Below, piece by piece: positions 50,108 to 58,770 of a stretch of DNA of 64,000 nt (its first letter is position 1; each line of letters opens with the position of its first letter). Origin of the DNA: Pseudarthrobacter enclensis (GTDB lineage Bacteria; Actinomycetota; Actinomycetes; Actinomycetales; Micrococcaceae); NCBI RefSeq assembly GCF_030811655.1, contig NZ_JAUSRE010000014.1, positions 53,106-117,105 on the forward strand, written 5' to 3'. The translations under genes and the position numbers were made by a program. The notes beneath the pieces are model-generated. The model had not been told where the DNA came from. It ran no database searches and saw nothing but the letters and a program-made list of their open reading frames with translations.

Positions 50108-50141
50108 AAGGGCAGGGACACCATGCGGTGTCCCTGCCCTT
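50108..50141 (+). terminator. Terminator after the WXG100 gene
   Basis: AAGGGCAGGGACACC (50108-50122) and GGTGTCCCTGCCCTT (50127-50141) form a perfect 15-bp stem with an ATGC loop. CCCTGTTTG follows. It isolates the WXG100 gene as a single transcript. Confidence 0.85.
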
Positions 50142-50238
50142 CCCTGTTTGCGTCCGACGTCGGCACTCAGCCAAGGAGCCGCAGCGCCCACGGCCGGGGC
50201 CGGCTTCACTGGGGCCGCCCCTAAGGGGACGGGCCCGG

Positions 50239-51273
50239 CTAAGGGACGGGCTCGACGTCGTTCGCGTGCTCCAGCGGTGAGGCCCCAGTCTGCGCAGCCT
50301 TCCCGCCAGCCAGGGCGGCAGAGGCCCGCAGCTCGTCGAGCCGGACCAGGATGACCCCACCGACGATCAGGACGCCGCCCAGGAGCTGGATCGCGCCCGG
50401 CAGCTCCCCGAGCAGCAGCCACGCCCACACCACGGCAAACAGAACCTCGGTGAGTGACACGAAGGAGGCCACCTTGGAACCCAGGGCCCTGGCTGCCATG
50501 ATGCCCGAGACGTAGGCCAGGACGGTGGCCAGCACCACCAGCCCCGCGAGGGAGACCCACCAGGGCGTGGTCCAGGCGCCCAGTGTGGTGTCCTCAGTAT
50601 TGAAGGCCATGGGGAGCAGGCCGGTGGCGGCAGCGAGCCACATGGCCGCGGCACCCACCATGAGTCCGCCCGACGCCAGCACAATGGCCGGAAGTGTGTC
50701 ATTTTCCTTGGCCGTGATGAAGAAGTAGATGGCCAGGCATACCGCTGCAGCCATGCCCCAAAGGACCCCCACCACGTCCACCTTCACGGCGCCTGTGAGG
50801 TCCAGGACCAGGACCAGCCCTGCCAGGGACAGCAGCGTCCCACCGGCAGTCAGCACGCGCGGGCGGCGGCTGGCAGCCCAGAGCCACAGCACGATAATCA
50901 CCGGAGCCAGGTACTCCAGGAGGAGCGCGACGCCCACGGACAGACGCGCCACCGCGTTGAAGTAGAACAACTGGCAGGCCGCCACGCCGACGAGCCCGAA
51001 CAGCACAATGGTGAGCCAGTTGTCCCGCAGTTGGTGCCAGCGCCCCTTAAGTGCGGACACGGCGGGGACCGCAAGGATTAGGGCGGCCCCTGTGAGGCGG
51101 GCGGTGACGGCTGCCCCGGGGGACCAGCCGGTTTCCAGCAGGGACTTGGCGAACGAGCCGGACAGGCCGAAGACGGCAGAGGAGAACAGCGCGATGCCGA
51201 GCCCGGATGCCAGGAAGCCGGTCCTTGTACCGGGCAGCTCCGGGGCGGAGATGGGGTTTTTGGCGGCAGGCAC
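50239..51273 (-). CDS. EamA/DMT family transporter (RhtA-like)
   Basis: 344 aa from GTG 51273 with AGGAGG upstream. About ten helices in two EamA repeats: first with A-R-L-T-G-A-A-L-I and E-Y-L-A-P-V-I-I-V, second with A-R-A-L-G-S-K-V-A-S-F-V-S-L-T-E-V-L-F-A and G-E-L-P-G-A-I-Q-L-L-G-G-V. Relatives export amino acids or metabolites. The substrate is unknown. Confidence 0.88.
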   Translation of the reverse strand: MPAAKNPISAPELPGTRTGFLASGLGIALFSSAVFGLSGSFAKSLLETGWSPGAAVTARLTGAALILAVPAVSALKGRWHQLRDNWLTIVLFGLVGVAACQLFYFNAVARLSVGVALLLEYLAPVIIVLWLWAASRRPRVLTAGGTLLSLAGLVLVLDLTGAVKVDVVGVLWGMAAAVCLAIYFFITAKENDTLPAIVLASGGLMVGAAAMWLAAATGLLPMAFNTEDTTLGAWTTPWWVSLAGLVVLATVLAYVSGIMAARALGSKVASFVSLTEVLFAVVWAWLLLGELPGAIQLLGGVLIVGGVILVRLDELRASAALAGGKAAQTGASPLEHANDVEPVP

Positions 51274-51344
51274 CGTTGCCTCCTGTCAGGAGTAAAGTGG
51301 GGTAATGCTCATGACACTACGCTTCGGTGCTGTAAGGAGTCAAC

Positions 51345-51890
51345 ATGGTTTTCGCCCCTGACACTGAAGTGGCACTGCGAACGGTGGTGAACCTCATCAA
51401 CACGGCCACGAACGGCAGGGAGGGGCTGGCCTCCATTGCCGATCTGGACAGCTTCCTGGACGCTGAAGGATTCTCCGGGGCACGCAGCAGGGATGCCGCC
51501 GAACTCGAGAGCGTGCGGCAGCTGCGCAGCGAACTTGCCGCGGTATGGACGGCGGACGAGGACACCGCCGTGGAGGCGGTCAACCGGCTGCTGCGGGACG
51601 CCAACGCGCTGCCCCAGCTGATGAAGCACGACGGGTGGGACTGGCACCTGCATGCCACCGCGCGCGAGGCACCGCTGGCGGACCGGATGGGCACCGAGGC
51701 TGCCATGGCCCTGGCTGACGTGATCCGAAGCAAGGAGAGGGACCGGCTGCGCATGTGCGCGTCAGAGGACTGCGACGCCGCCGTGCTGGACCTGAGCCGG
51801 AACCGGTCCAAGCGCTACTGCGATACCGGCAACTGCGCCAACCGGGCCCACGTTGCCGCCTACCGCGCCAGGCAGGCCGCGGCGGGCTAG
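51345..51890 (+). CDS. ABATE/CGNR zinc-finger DNA-binding protein
   Basis: 181 aa from ATG 51345 with AAGGAG upstream. The N-terminal ABATE domain (about 1-130) has L-R-T-V-V-N-L-I-N-T, and the C-terminal zinc finger reads C-A-S-E-D-C, then R-S-K-R-Y-C-D-T-G-N-C-A-N-R-A-H-V-A-A-Y-R. The family name residues C-G-N-R are C-A-N-R here. It is probably a transcription regulator, divergent from the EamA transporter, which it may control. Confidence 0.87.
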   Translation: MVFAPDTEVALRTVVNLINTATNGREGLASIADLDSFLDAEGFSGARSRDAAELESVRQLRSELAAVWTADEDTAVEAVNRLLRDANALPQLMKHDGWDWHLHATAREAPLADRMGTEAAMALADVIRSKERDRLRMCASEDCDAAVLDLSRNRSKRYCDTGNCANRAHVAAYRARQAAAG

Positions 51891-51891
51891 C

Positions 51892-52269
51892 TTAGCCCCG
51901 GTCTGGTCCGCCCGTGCCATCGCCCGAAGCCATCGGGTCCTGGCTGCCGGGAGCACCGAACCCATGGCCGGGCCGGCCCTGCGGGGATGGTTTGGGCGCC
52001 GAGCTCAGGTTTACGCCCGACCCCTTGCCCAGGTGTTCAGCGTTCTCCTTGTAGCTCATCGACAGCATTGCCGCGATCACCAGGGTGACGATGAAGGCGA
52101 TGCCCGCCGCGGTGAAGGCAAGGTCGAACCGGGGCGTACGGGCGCTTCCGCCGGAGGCAAAGATCAATACGGCGACGAAGGCGACAACGGCCCAGAATGC
52201 GGAAAACATCAGCGGCCCCTTCACCGAGGTCCGCAGCTTGCGCGGTTTTCCCTGATGCTGGTCAGCCAC
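51892..52269 (-). CDS. Two-helix membrane protein of unknown function
   Basis: 125 aa from GTG 52269, preceded by GGAGG. A basic N-terminus (K-P-R-K-L-R-T-S) is followed by two membrane helices (F-W-A-V-V-A-F-V-A-V-L-I-F-A, about 20-37; A-F-T-A-A-G-I-A-F-I-V-T-L-V-I-A-A-M-L, about 49-70), then a Gly/Pro-rich tail. I recognise no domain. Convergent with the CGNR gene; only one base separates them. Confidence 0.7.
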   Translation of the reverse strand: MADQHQGKPRKLRTSVKGPLMFSAFWAVVAFVAVLIFASGGSARTPRFDLAFTAAGIAFIVTLVIAAMLSMSYKENAEHLGKGSGVNLSSAPKPSPQGRPGHGFGAPGSQDPMASGDGTGGPDRG

Positions 52270-52368
52270 GGTGGTTCCTCCCTGCAGGCGGCGCTGGGCC
52301 GGCCTGGTGTACGAATTGCGGTGTCGCGCCAATCTTTCTACAGAAAGTAGAAGGGCACTCCCCCTAGT

Positions 52369-52953
52369 TTACGGCTTTCCTGCAACGCCGCGGGCATCAT
52401 GCCGCAGCGTCAGGCCCGAAAGTACCCACAGGACGCCCGAAACAATCGCTCCTCCGCCGGTGACGCCAAGCAGGGCATGGGCGCCGAGGCTGACGAAGAA
52501 CGGCAGCAGCGCCGCTGTGCCAATCCCGATGACCCCGGACGCGATCCAGTCACGCCCAAGCACATGGCGGCCCCTGTGCCGCAGGCCGCAGGCGAGTTCG
52601 AGGAGGCCTGCCACTCCCAGACCCAGGGCTGCTATCACCCCGAATAACAGGTCACTGTGCAGGAGGAGCACGGCGAAGCCGGCACCGGCCAGGACCGCTC
52701 CGGCGGCGGACAGCATCTTGCCCGAGTTCTGTGCGAGCCCCGCTGCCGGGACGGTCCGCAGGGACACCAGGCCGGCCGCCAGCAGGTAAAGGCCGCCGGC
52801 CCAGCCCATGACCTCAACGGAGGGAGACGTCCAGAAGACCGTCACTGCGCCAAACACCAGGGCAGCGGCGGCGCGGAGCAGGACCGGCCTCCAGAGGTCG
52901 ATGCGGGGGGTGGTTGCGGGAGCAGCGCCCGCGGGGGTGGATGGTTGCGTCAC
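52369..52953 (-). CDS. HdeD/DUF308-like membrane protein
   Basis: 194 aa with about six hydrophobic helices in pairs (A-A-A-L-V-F-G-A-V-T-V-F-W; G-G-L-Y-L-L-A-A-G-L; G-V-I-A-A-L-G-L-G-V-A-G-L-L-E-L; V-S-G-V-L-W-V-L-S-G-L). The repeating glycine-rich helix pairs resemble the HdeD/DUF308 family. The function is unknown. Confidence 0.65.
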   Translation of the reverse strand: MTQPSTPAGAAPATTPRIDLWRPVLLRAAAALVFGAVTVFWTSPSVEVMGWAGGLYLLAAGLVSLRTVPAAGLAQNSGKMLSAAGAVLAGAGFAVLLLHSDLLFGVIAALGLGVAGLLELACGLRHRGRHVLGRDWIASGVIGIGTAALLPFFVSLGAHALLGVTGGGAIVSGVLWVLSGLTLRHDARGVAGKP

Positions 52954-53031
52954 CGGTCCAGTTTAGTGGGGGCTGCTGGGAGGTCTAACCGGACGGGCTG
53001 CCCGGGGCCCTTCGGTAGGCGCAACCGCGGT

Positions 53032-54402
53032 TCAGCCCGCACCGAGCACCATCCACCGGTCTGACCGGGCACGCAGGCCCAGGGTTACCGCGCGTGCCGC
53101 CATGTACCCAAGCGCGAAAACCGCCCAAAGCCAGCCGAGCCCGGGAGCCCCCGCGGCGCCGGACAGGGCAACCCATACCAGCAGCGGCGAGTAGACGCCA
53201 AGGTTCACCAGGCCGGCCAGGGCGAGATACTGCGCGTCGCCGGCGCCGATCAGCACACCGTCCAGGACAAAGACGTAGCCGGCAATGGGCTGGCCGGCGG
53301 CCAGGACCCAGAGGGCAAGGGCCAGGACGTGCTGCACCTGCGGGTCGGGCGTGAACAGCGCACCGGCCCAGGGGGCTGCCGCGGCCAGGAGCAGGCCGGT
53401 CACCACCCCGAAACCCGCGCCCCAGCGGATCATGGTGCCGGTCAACAGCCTTGCCCGCGCCGCGTTGGACGCGCCAAGCTCTTTCCCAATGAGCGCCTGC
53501 GCGGCGATTGCCAGGGCGTCCAGGGCGAACGCAAGGAACGAAAAAATGGTCATGGCCAGCTGGTGGGCTGCGAGGTTGACTTCACCCTGCGCGGTGGCCA
53601 CCAGCACCGTCGCCAGGATGGCGGTGCGGAGGCTGAGAGTACGCAGCATGAGCCATGAGCCCACGCGCGTCATGGTGCGGATGCCCCGCCAACTTGGCAG
53701 CAGGGCCACGCCGTGGCGCACGGCGCTCCGGCGCACCATCACTACATACACCGCTGCCATGGCCCATTGCGCAACACTGGTGCCCAGGGCCGAACCCACC
53801 ACCGACAGGCCCAAACCATAGACAAGCCAGAGGTTCAGCACGATGTTCGCACCGAAGCCGGCAGTAGCCACCACCAGGGGCGTCCGGGTGTCCTGCAACC
53901 CTCGGAGCACCCCGGTGCCGGCAAAGATCAACAGCATCGCCACCAGGCCCGGCATGGACCATCGGAAGTATTCGATGGCATAGGTCCGAACGCTGTCTTC
54001 GGCACCAAGCAGGCCGATGAGCGGGTCAGCAGCCGCGAAGCCGGCAGCTGCGAGGAACACGCCGAGGAGCAGTGCCAGCCAGACGCCGTCGCGCCCCGCT
54101 GCGAGGGCCTTGCCCAACTGCCCCTCGCCCAGGGCCCGGGCAACAGCGGGCGTCGTGGAGTAAGCCAGGAAGACCATGAGCCCCACAATGGTCTGCAGCA
54201 CGGCGGAGGCGAGCCCCACTCCCGCGAGCTGGGCGACGCCGAGGTGTCCCACGATGGCGGAATCCGCCAACAGGAAGAGGGGCTCCGCCACCAGTGCACC
54301 GAAGGCCGGAACGGCGAGGCGGAGGATCTCCCTGGCCGGCCCCCGGCTTCCGGCCGCGGACGTGGACGTGGACGTGGACGTGGGAGCAGGCTGGTGGGGC
54401 AC
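53032..54402 (-). CDS. MATE family efflux transporter (DinF-like)
   Basis: 456 aa from GTG 54402. Twelve helices in two halves: R-L-A-V-P-A-F-G-A-L-V-A-E-P-L-F-L-L-A-D-S-A-I-V-G-H-L-G at the start matches the DinF branch of MATE (Na+ or H+ drug antiporters). A Thr-Ser repeat near the N-terminus is encoded by a short tandem hexamer at 54361-54383. The transported compound is unknown. Confidence 0.9.
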   Translation of the reverse strand: MPHQPAPTSTSTSTSAAGSRGPAREILRLAVPAFGALVAEPLFLLADSAIVGHLGVAQLAGVGLASAVLQTIVGLMVFLAYSTTPAVARALGEGQLGKALAAGRDGVWLALLLGVFLAAAGFAAADPLIGLLGAEDSVRTYAIEYFRWSMPGLVAMLLIFAGTGVLRGLQDTRTPLVVATAGFGANIVLNLWLVYGLGLSVVGSALGTSVAQWAMAAVYVVMVRRSAVRHGVALLPSWRGIRTMTRVGSWLMLRTLSLRTAILATVLVATAQGEVNLAAHQLAMTIFSFLAFALDALAIAAQALIGKELGASNAARARLLTGTMIRWGAGFGVVTGLLLAAAAPWAGALFTPDPQVQHVLALALWVLAAGQPIAGYVFVLDGVLIGAGDAQYLALAGLVNLGVYSPLLVWVALSGAAGAPGLGWLWAVFALGYMAARAVTLGLRARSDRWMVLGAG

Positions 54403-54464
54403 GGTGCCAGCCTAACCGGGGCAACCCATGGAAAGGAGCCGTCATGAGAAGGCCCACAAATCCA

Positions 54465-54494
54465 AAGAGATAGTTGACAGTTCAACTATCTCTT
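54465..54494. promoter_or_regulatory. Perfect 13-bp inverted repeat upstream of doxX-like gene
   Basis: AAGAGATAGTTGA (54465-54477), loop CAGT, TCAACTATCTCTT (54482-54494). It contains a TTGACA (54474-54479) that could be a -35. The AGTTGA/TCAACT arms resemble MarR-type operators. The ATG of the DoxX gene is at 54511. Confidence 0.65.
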
Positions 54495-54510
54495 GGAGAG
54501 AGTGGGATCC

Positions 54511-54945
54511 ATGAACCATTCACGACTGACCACCACAGCCCTTACCGCCCTTCGGATCATCCTCGGCTTCCTCTTCGCGGCCCACGGGTGGCAGAAGTTC
54601 ACTGAGTGGACCATAGCCGGCACCCAGGCGTCGTTCGCCAAGATGGGCGTACCGGCCGCCGACGTCATGGCGCCCGCCGTTGCGGTCCTTGAACTGGCAG
54701 GCGGTATTGCCCTGATCCTTGGGGTCCTCACCCGCGTGGTTGCCGCACTCCTTGTCCTGGACATGCTGGGCGCCCTCTTCTTGGTGCATGCCCCGGCAGG
54801 TATCTTCGCCGCAAACGGAGGATATGAGCTTGTCCTGCTCCTGGCCACAGCAGCCTTCGCACTGGCGCTCACCGGCGCCGGCCGCCTGTCCCTCGACCGC
54901 CTCCTCTTCAGCCGCAGCAATTCGAGGTTGTCAGTCCTGGCCTAG
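54511..54945 (+). CDS. DoxX family membrane protein
   Basis: 144 aa from ATG 54511. Four helices, with R-I-I-L-G-F-L-F-A-A-H-G-W-Q-K-F at the start typical of DoxX (H-G-x-x-K), and L-E-L-A-G-G-I-A-L-I-L-G in the second helix. Family members are linked to respiratory or redox stress processes. It lies directly behind the inverted repeat at 54465-54494, so a MarR-type repressor probably controls it. Confidence 0.88.
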   Translation: MNHSRLTTTALTALRIILGFLFAAHGWQKFTEWTIAGTQASFAKMGVPAADVMAPAVAVLELAGGIALILGVLTRVVAALLVLDMLGALFLVHAPAGIFAANGGYELVLLLATAAFALALTGAGRLSLDRLLFSRSNSRLSVLA

Positions 54946-55074
54946 CGGACTCTTCCAGAGACCTGCGACGGCGGTTGTGCACCCGGGTGCGCGGCCGCCG
55001 CCGCACTTTAACCGCCGGCAGTCCCCCGCAGGACCGAACCGGCCGGTAACCTGCGCCGTCAGTAAGATCGCAGC

Positions 55075-56073
55075 ATGACTGAGACCGGCCGCCCCAACTC
55101 CGTAACCCTCCGATTCCTGGCCGCTCCCACCGACGTGGGCCACAGCGGCTCCGTGGACGCCGGCACCGTGCTCGAGTGGGTGGACAAGGCTGCGTATGCC
55201 GCAGCGGTGGGATGGGCCAAGTCCTACTGCGTGACCGCCTACGTGGGAAACATCCACTTTGCCGATCCAGTCAACAGCGGCGACATGGTGGAAGTGGAGG
55301 CCACGATCGTCTACACGGGCCGGTCCTCCATGCACATCCACACCGTGGTCTCGTCCGGGGATCCGAAGGGCGGCCCGGCCACGATGCGCAGTCAGTGCAT
55401 GGTGATCTTTGTGGCCGTCGGCGAGGACGGCAAACCCATTCCAGTGCAGCAGTTCGAGCCCGCGACGCCTGCCGAGATCGAGCAGCGCGACCACGCGCTG
55501 GCCAGGATCAAGGTCCGTGAGCGGATCGTCGAAGCTATGAACGGGCAGGAATATACCGATGCCGGAACGGCGGAGCGGGTGACCTTGCGCTTCATGGCCG
55601 CCCCCACCGACGTTAATTGGGGCGGCAAGGTCCATGGCGGCATCGTCATGAAATGGATCGACGAGGCCGCCTATGTGTGTGCCTCACGCTACTGCGGACG
55701 GGACACCGTTGCAGTCTTCTCCGGCGGCGTGCGCTTCTACCGGCCCCTGCTGATCGGCCATGTGGTGGAGGTCGAAGCCCGGCTGGTCTACACCGGCACC
55801 AAGGGCATGCATATCGCTGTCCACGTCCGGTCCGGCGACCCAAAGGGCCGGGAGCTGCACCTCACCACGTACTGCCTCACGGTGATGGTGGCCCGCGACG
55901 GCGACGGCAACTCGGTGCCGGTCCCCGCCTGGGTGCCGGTCAGCGGGGAGGACAAGCGGCTCCACGCACATGCCCGCGAGCTCCTGGAAATCCGGGGGAC
56001 AGCTCCGGGCAACCGGCTGCCCAACCACCTGCTGGCCGGCGCGGCTCCCGCAGCCGCCGCTAACGGAGCCTAG
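55075..56073 (+). CDS. Acyl-CoA thioesterase with two hotdog domains
   Basis: 332 aa, two hotdog repeats. Both halves start with the same pattern: V-T-L-R-F-L-A-A-P-T-D-V-G-H-S-G-S-V and V-T-L-R-F-M-A-A-P-T-D-V-N-W-G-G-K-V-H-G-G-I, then W-V-D-K-A-A-Y and W-I-D-E-A-A-Y. The second half keeps N and D/E like YciA-type sites; the first has H and V-D-K instead. Such fused proteins hydrolyse acyl-CoA. Convergent with dnaB, overlapping by four bases. Confidence 0.9.
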   Translation: MTETGRPNSVTLRFLAAPTDVGHSGSVDAGTVLEWVDKAAYAAAVGWAKSYCVTAYVGNIHFADPVNSGDMVEVEATIVYTGRSSMHIHTVVSSGDPKGGPATMRSQCMVIFVAVGEDGKPIPVQQFEPATPAEIEQRDHALARIKVRERIVEAMNGQEYTDAGTAERVTLRFMAAPTDVNWGGKVHGGIVMKWIDEAAYVCASRYCGRDTVAVFSGGVRFYRPLLIGHVVEVEARLVYTGTKGMHIAVHVRSGDPKGRELHLTTYCLTVMVARDGDGNSVPVPAWVPVSGEDKRLHAHARELLEIRGTAPGNRLPNHLLAGAAPAAAANGA

Positions 56074-57452
56074 AAGCCGCCGCCCCCCGAGTCGCCCGCC
56101 ATGTTGGCGAATCGGGAGTAATGGCCCTGGAACGCCACCACGATGTCTTTGGTGGGGCCGTTACGGTGCTTGGCCACCAGGATGTCCGCTTCCCCTGCGC
56201 GGGGCGATTCCTTGTCATAGACGTCTTCACGGTGCAGCAGGATCACCATGTCGGCGTCCTGTTCGATGGAACCTGACTCACGGAGGTCAGAGACCATGGG
56301 CCGCTTGTCCTGGCGCTGTTCCGAGCCACGGTTCAGCTGCGACAGGGCGATCACGGGCACCTGGAGTTCCTTGGCGAGGAGCTTGAGCGCACGGGAAAAC
56401 TCGGAAACTTCCTGCTGGCGCGATTCCACCTTCTTGCCTGAGCTCATCAGCTGCAGGTAGTCGAGGATGACCAGCTTGAGATCATGCTGCTGCTTCAGCC
56501 GGCGGCACTTGGCCCGGATTTCCATCAGGGACATATTGGGGCTGTCGTCAATGAACAGCGGGGCATCGTTCATCCTGCCCATGGTGGTGGCAATCTTCGA
56601 CCACTGTTCGTCCTTGATGGTTCCCTTGCGCAGGTCCTGGAGTCCAATGGTGGCCTCGGCGGAGAGCAGGCGCATGGCGATCTCGTTCCGGCCCATTTCC
56701 AGGGAGAACATCACCGTGGAGAGGTTGTTCTTGATGGCTGCGGAGCGGGCGAAATCCAAGGCAAAGGTGGATTTACCGACGGCCGGGCGGGCGGCGATGA
56801 CGATCATCTGGCCCGGGTGTAGTCCGTGGGTCAGTTCATCAAGTTCGTAGAAGCCGGTGGGCACACCGGTCATGCCCTCCCCGCGGTGGCCGGACGCCTC
56901 GATCTCGTCCACCGTTGACTCCATGACGTCCTTCAGCACCACATAGTCTTCGGCGGTGCGGCGTTCCGCTACGGCATAAACCTCTGCCTGCGCCTGGTTG
57001 ACCAGGTCCTCCACCTCGCCGTCGGAGCCATAACCCAGCTGCACGATCTTGGTTCCGGCGTTTACCAGCCGGCGGAGCACTGCGCGCTCGGCCACGATCT
57101 CCGCGTAATACCCGGCGTTGGCCGCGGTGGGAACGGTCTGGATGAGCTCGTGGAGGTAGGCCGGGCCGCCGATCCTGTTGATCTCAGCGCGCTTGGTCAG
57201 CTCGTCGGACACAGTGACGGCGTCCGCGGGCTCGCCCCGGCCGTAGAGGTCGATGATGGCCTCATAGATGGTCTCGTGTGCCGGGCGGTAGAAATCCTGC
57301 CCGCGGAGGATCTCCACCACATCCGCAATGGCATCCTTGGACAGCATCATGCCGCCCAGGACCGACTGTTCGGCCGCGATGTCCTGGGGAGGTTTGCGGC
57401 TCGCATCCGATCCACGGGTTGCCTCGACGGGGTCCAGATGCGCGATTGACAA
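56070..57452 (-). CDS. dnaB: Replicative DNA helicase
   Basis: 460 aa from TTG 57452, which has GGAGGA seven bases upstream. N-terminal primase-interaction domain (P-P-Q-D-I-A-A-E-Q-S-V-L-G-G-M-M-L), then the RecA-like domain with Walker A A-R-P-A-V-G-K-S-T near residues 215-225, L-V-I-L-D-Y-L-Q-L-M as Walker B and A-L-S-Q-L-N-R-G-S-E. No intein is present. It unwinds DNA at the replication fork. The 745 bp upstream carry many DnaA-box-like sequences. Confidence 0.96.
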   Translation of the reverse strand: MSIAHLDPVEATRGSDASRKPPQDIAAEQSVLGGMMLSKDAIADVVEILRGQDFYRPAHETIYEAIIDLYGRGEPADAVTVSDELTKRAEINRIGGPAYLHELIQTVPTAANAGYYAEIVAERAVLRRLVNAGTKIVQLGYGSDGEVEDLVNQAQAEVYAVAERRTAEDYVVLKDVMESTVDEIEASGHRGEGMTGVPTGFYELDELTHGLHPGQMIVIAARPAVGKSTFALDFARSAAIKNNLSTVMFSLEMGRNEIAMRLLSAEATIGLQDLRKGTIKDEQWSKIATTMGRMNDAPLFIDDSPNMSLMEIRAKCRRLKQQHDLKLVILDYLQLMSSGKKVESRQQEVSEFSRALKLLAKELQVPVIALSQLNRGSEQRQDKRPMVSDLRESGSIEQDADMVILLHREDVYDKESPRAGEADILVAKHRNGPTKDIVVAFQGHYSRFANMAGDSGGGGF

Positions 57453-58197
57453 AGCTGCCGTCCTCCATTTGTACCGGGTGTGCCCCGGTGGTCCATCCTG
57501 TTCGCAGCCGCCAATACAACCGCCGCCACCTGTCCAGGTTTACAACCAGGCCCCGACAATCGGATGCGGGGTCGGCCACACCTCCGACCGGGACTTATCC
57601 CCAGATTCCACAGTTTTCCACAGAGGGTGTGGAAAACTGGTGGAGGGCCGCGTCCAGGCTGCAGCTGGAACACCCGTAGTCCGGCCGCGAAGAACAGGTA
57701 CCCCGCTACGGTAGCCCCGGTTGCGCCAGCGGCAAAGCCAACATGCCACGACCTCTGTGGATAACCTGTGCAGTATGTGGCATAGCTTGTGCACAGCCTG
57801 TGGGGAAATCTGTGGACAAAATAAAAATTTGAGCAGCATCGCCCGTCTGACCTGCGAAAACACTGCAGGCCGCATGTGGACTGAATATTTCTTCCAGGGA
57901 ATTTCATCCACAGGGGTGGGCCGGGTGCTTGGGTGTGCGGGGAGGAGTCCGTCGCCTTCGAAAGGGTCAGGAGCGGAAGCGTGGCGCTCCTCATATTCCG
58001 CGTCTGGATTTTGTGCAATCCCCCCCGGACCTGTACGCGGCCCGGTACATATTGCTGTGGATAACCAGGATCAGGCTTAATATCTAGGTACGCCCGGGAG
58101 TGCAGGAGCGCAACCGGCAGCAGGAAGATAAGGCCGGCCGAAGGGCCGGCTCGGCAACCGCACCTGGCAGCGGCCAGGAAGTTACACAGAACGGCTT
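57453..58197. other. Long non-coding gap with many DnaA-box-like sequences
   Basis: No convincing gene was found here. Perfect TGTGGATAA boxes lie at 57756-57764 and 58056-58064; TGTGGACAA, the high-GC actinobacterial form, at 57811-57819. Near matches: TTATCCCCA (57595-57603), TTTTCCACA (57614-57622), TGTGGAAAA (57628-57636), TTGTGCACA (57787-57795), TCATCCACA (57904-57912). AT-rich AAATAAAAATTT follows the 57811 box. CAGTTTTCCACA (57611-57622) and TGTGGAAAACTG (57628-57639) are a perfect 12-bp inverted repeat. Confidence 0.7.
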
Positions 58198-58770
58198 GTG
58201 AAAATGGAATCCCTCGCGGTCCCGGTCCTTATCCTGCTCGCGGTGGTAGCGGGGGTCACGCTGGCCTACCGCGCGGCCCGGAAACGCAGAACAGCCGATG
58301 ATGCCGCCCGGCCCCAGCCTTCCGTCTCCGCCAAGGAGCTTGCCCGCGCAGCGGCCGACAGGCTGTCGGAAGACCAACACCGTCGGCTCTACGCCCTGAT
58401 CGCCCAGGACCAGGGCTTGGCCGCCATCAAGCTTTACCACGAGGTCACAGGAGACGGCGTCCGGGCATCACGTGATGCCGTCGGCGCTCTCACTGCCCAC
58501 CCGCAGCCCTGTCGGAGCCAGGCGCCGCAGCAGGTCGCCGAACAAGACGAGGACCAACCAACGCGGTTCCCGTACCGCTACCGCGCCATTGCCAGCAAGG
58601 GCGATGTCACCCGGGAAGTAAGCAGCAACATGCTCAACGACGAGATCTACGGCAGGATCCGGACCCTGGCCCGCAACGGTGAGACGGAGGCCGCGGCGAA
58701 CGCCTTGACGCGGCACTCTGATATTTCAATCACGCAGGCACGGGAGTTCATCGCCCTGCTGGACGATTAG
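58198..58770 (+). CDS. Membrane-anchored protein with two L7/L12-C-terminal-like domains
   Basis: 190 aa from GTG 58198 (ATG 58204 is equally possible; neither has a strong ribosome-binding site). One membrane helix (V-L-I-L-L-A-V-V-A-G-V-T-L, about 9-23). Then D-Q-G-L-A-A-I-K-L-Y-H-E-V-T-G-D-G-V-R-A-S resembles the ribosomal L7/L12 C-terminal fold (x-A-I-K-x-x-R-x-x-T-G). A second, weaker copy ends the protein (N-G-E-T-E-A-A-A-N-A-L, then I-T-Q-A-R-E-F-I). The function is unknown. Confidence 0.75.
   Translation: MKMESLAVPVLILLAVVAGVTLAYRAARKRRTADDAARPQPSVSAKELARAAADRLSEDQHRRLYALIAQDQGLAAIKLYHEVTGDGVRASRDAVGALTAHPQPCRSQAPQQVAEQDEDQPTRFPYRYRAIASKGDVTREVSSNMLNDEIYGRIRTLARNGETEAAANALTRHSDISITQAREFIALLDD

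Noticed and set aside
54361..54383. Tandem hexamer CGTGGA near the start of the MATE gene as a phase-variation switch
   Set aside because: The unit length is a multiple of three, so changes add or remove Thr-Ser pairs without shifting the frame.
57347..58018. Minus-strand frame over the dnaB upstream gap
   Set aside because: Composition is unlike a protein, it overlaps the dnaB start, and the DNA is better explained by DnaA boxes and hairpins.
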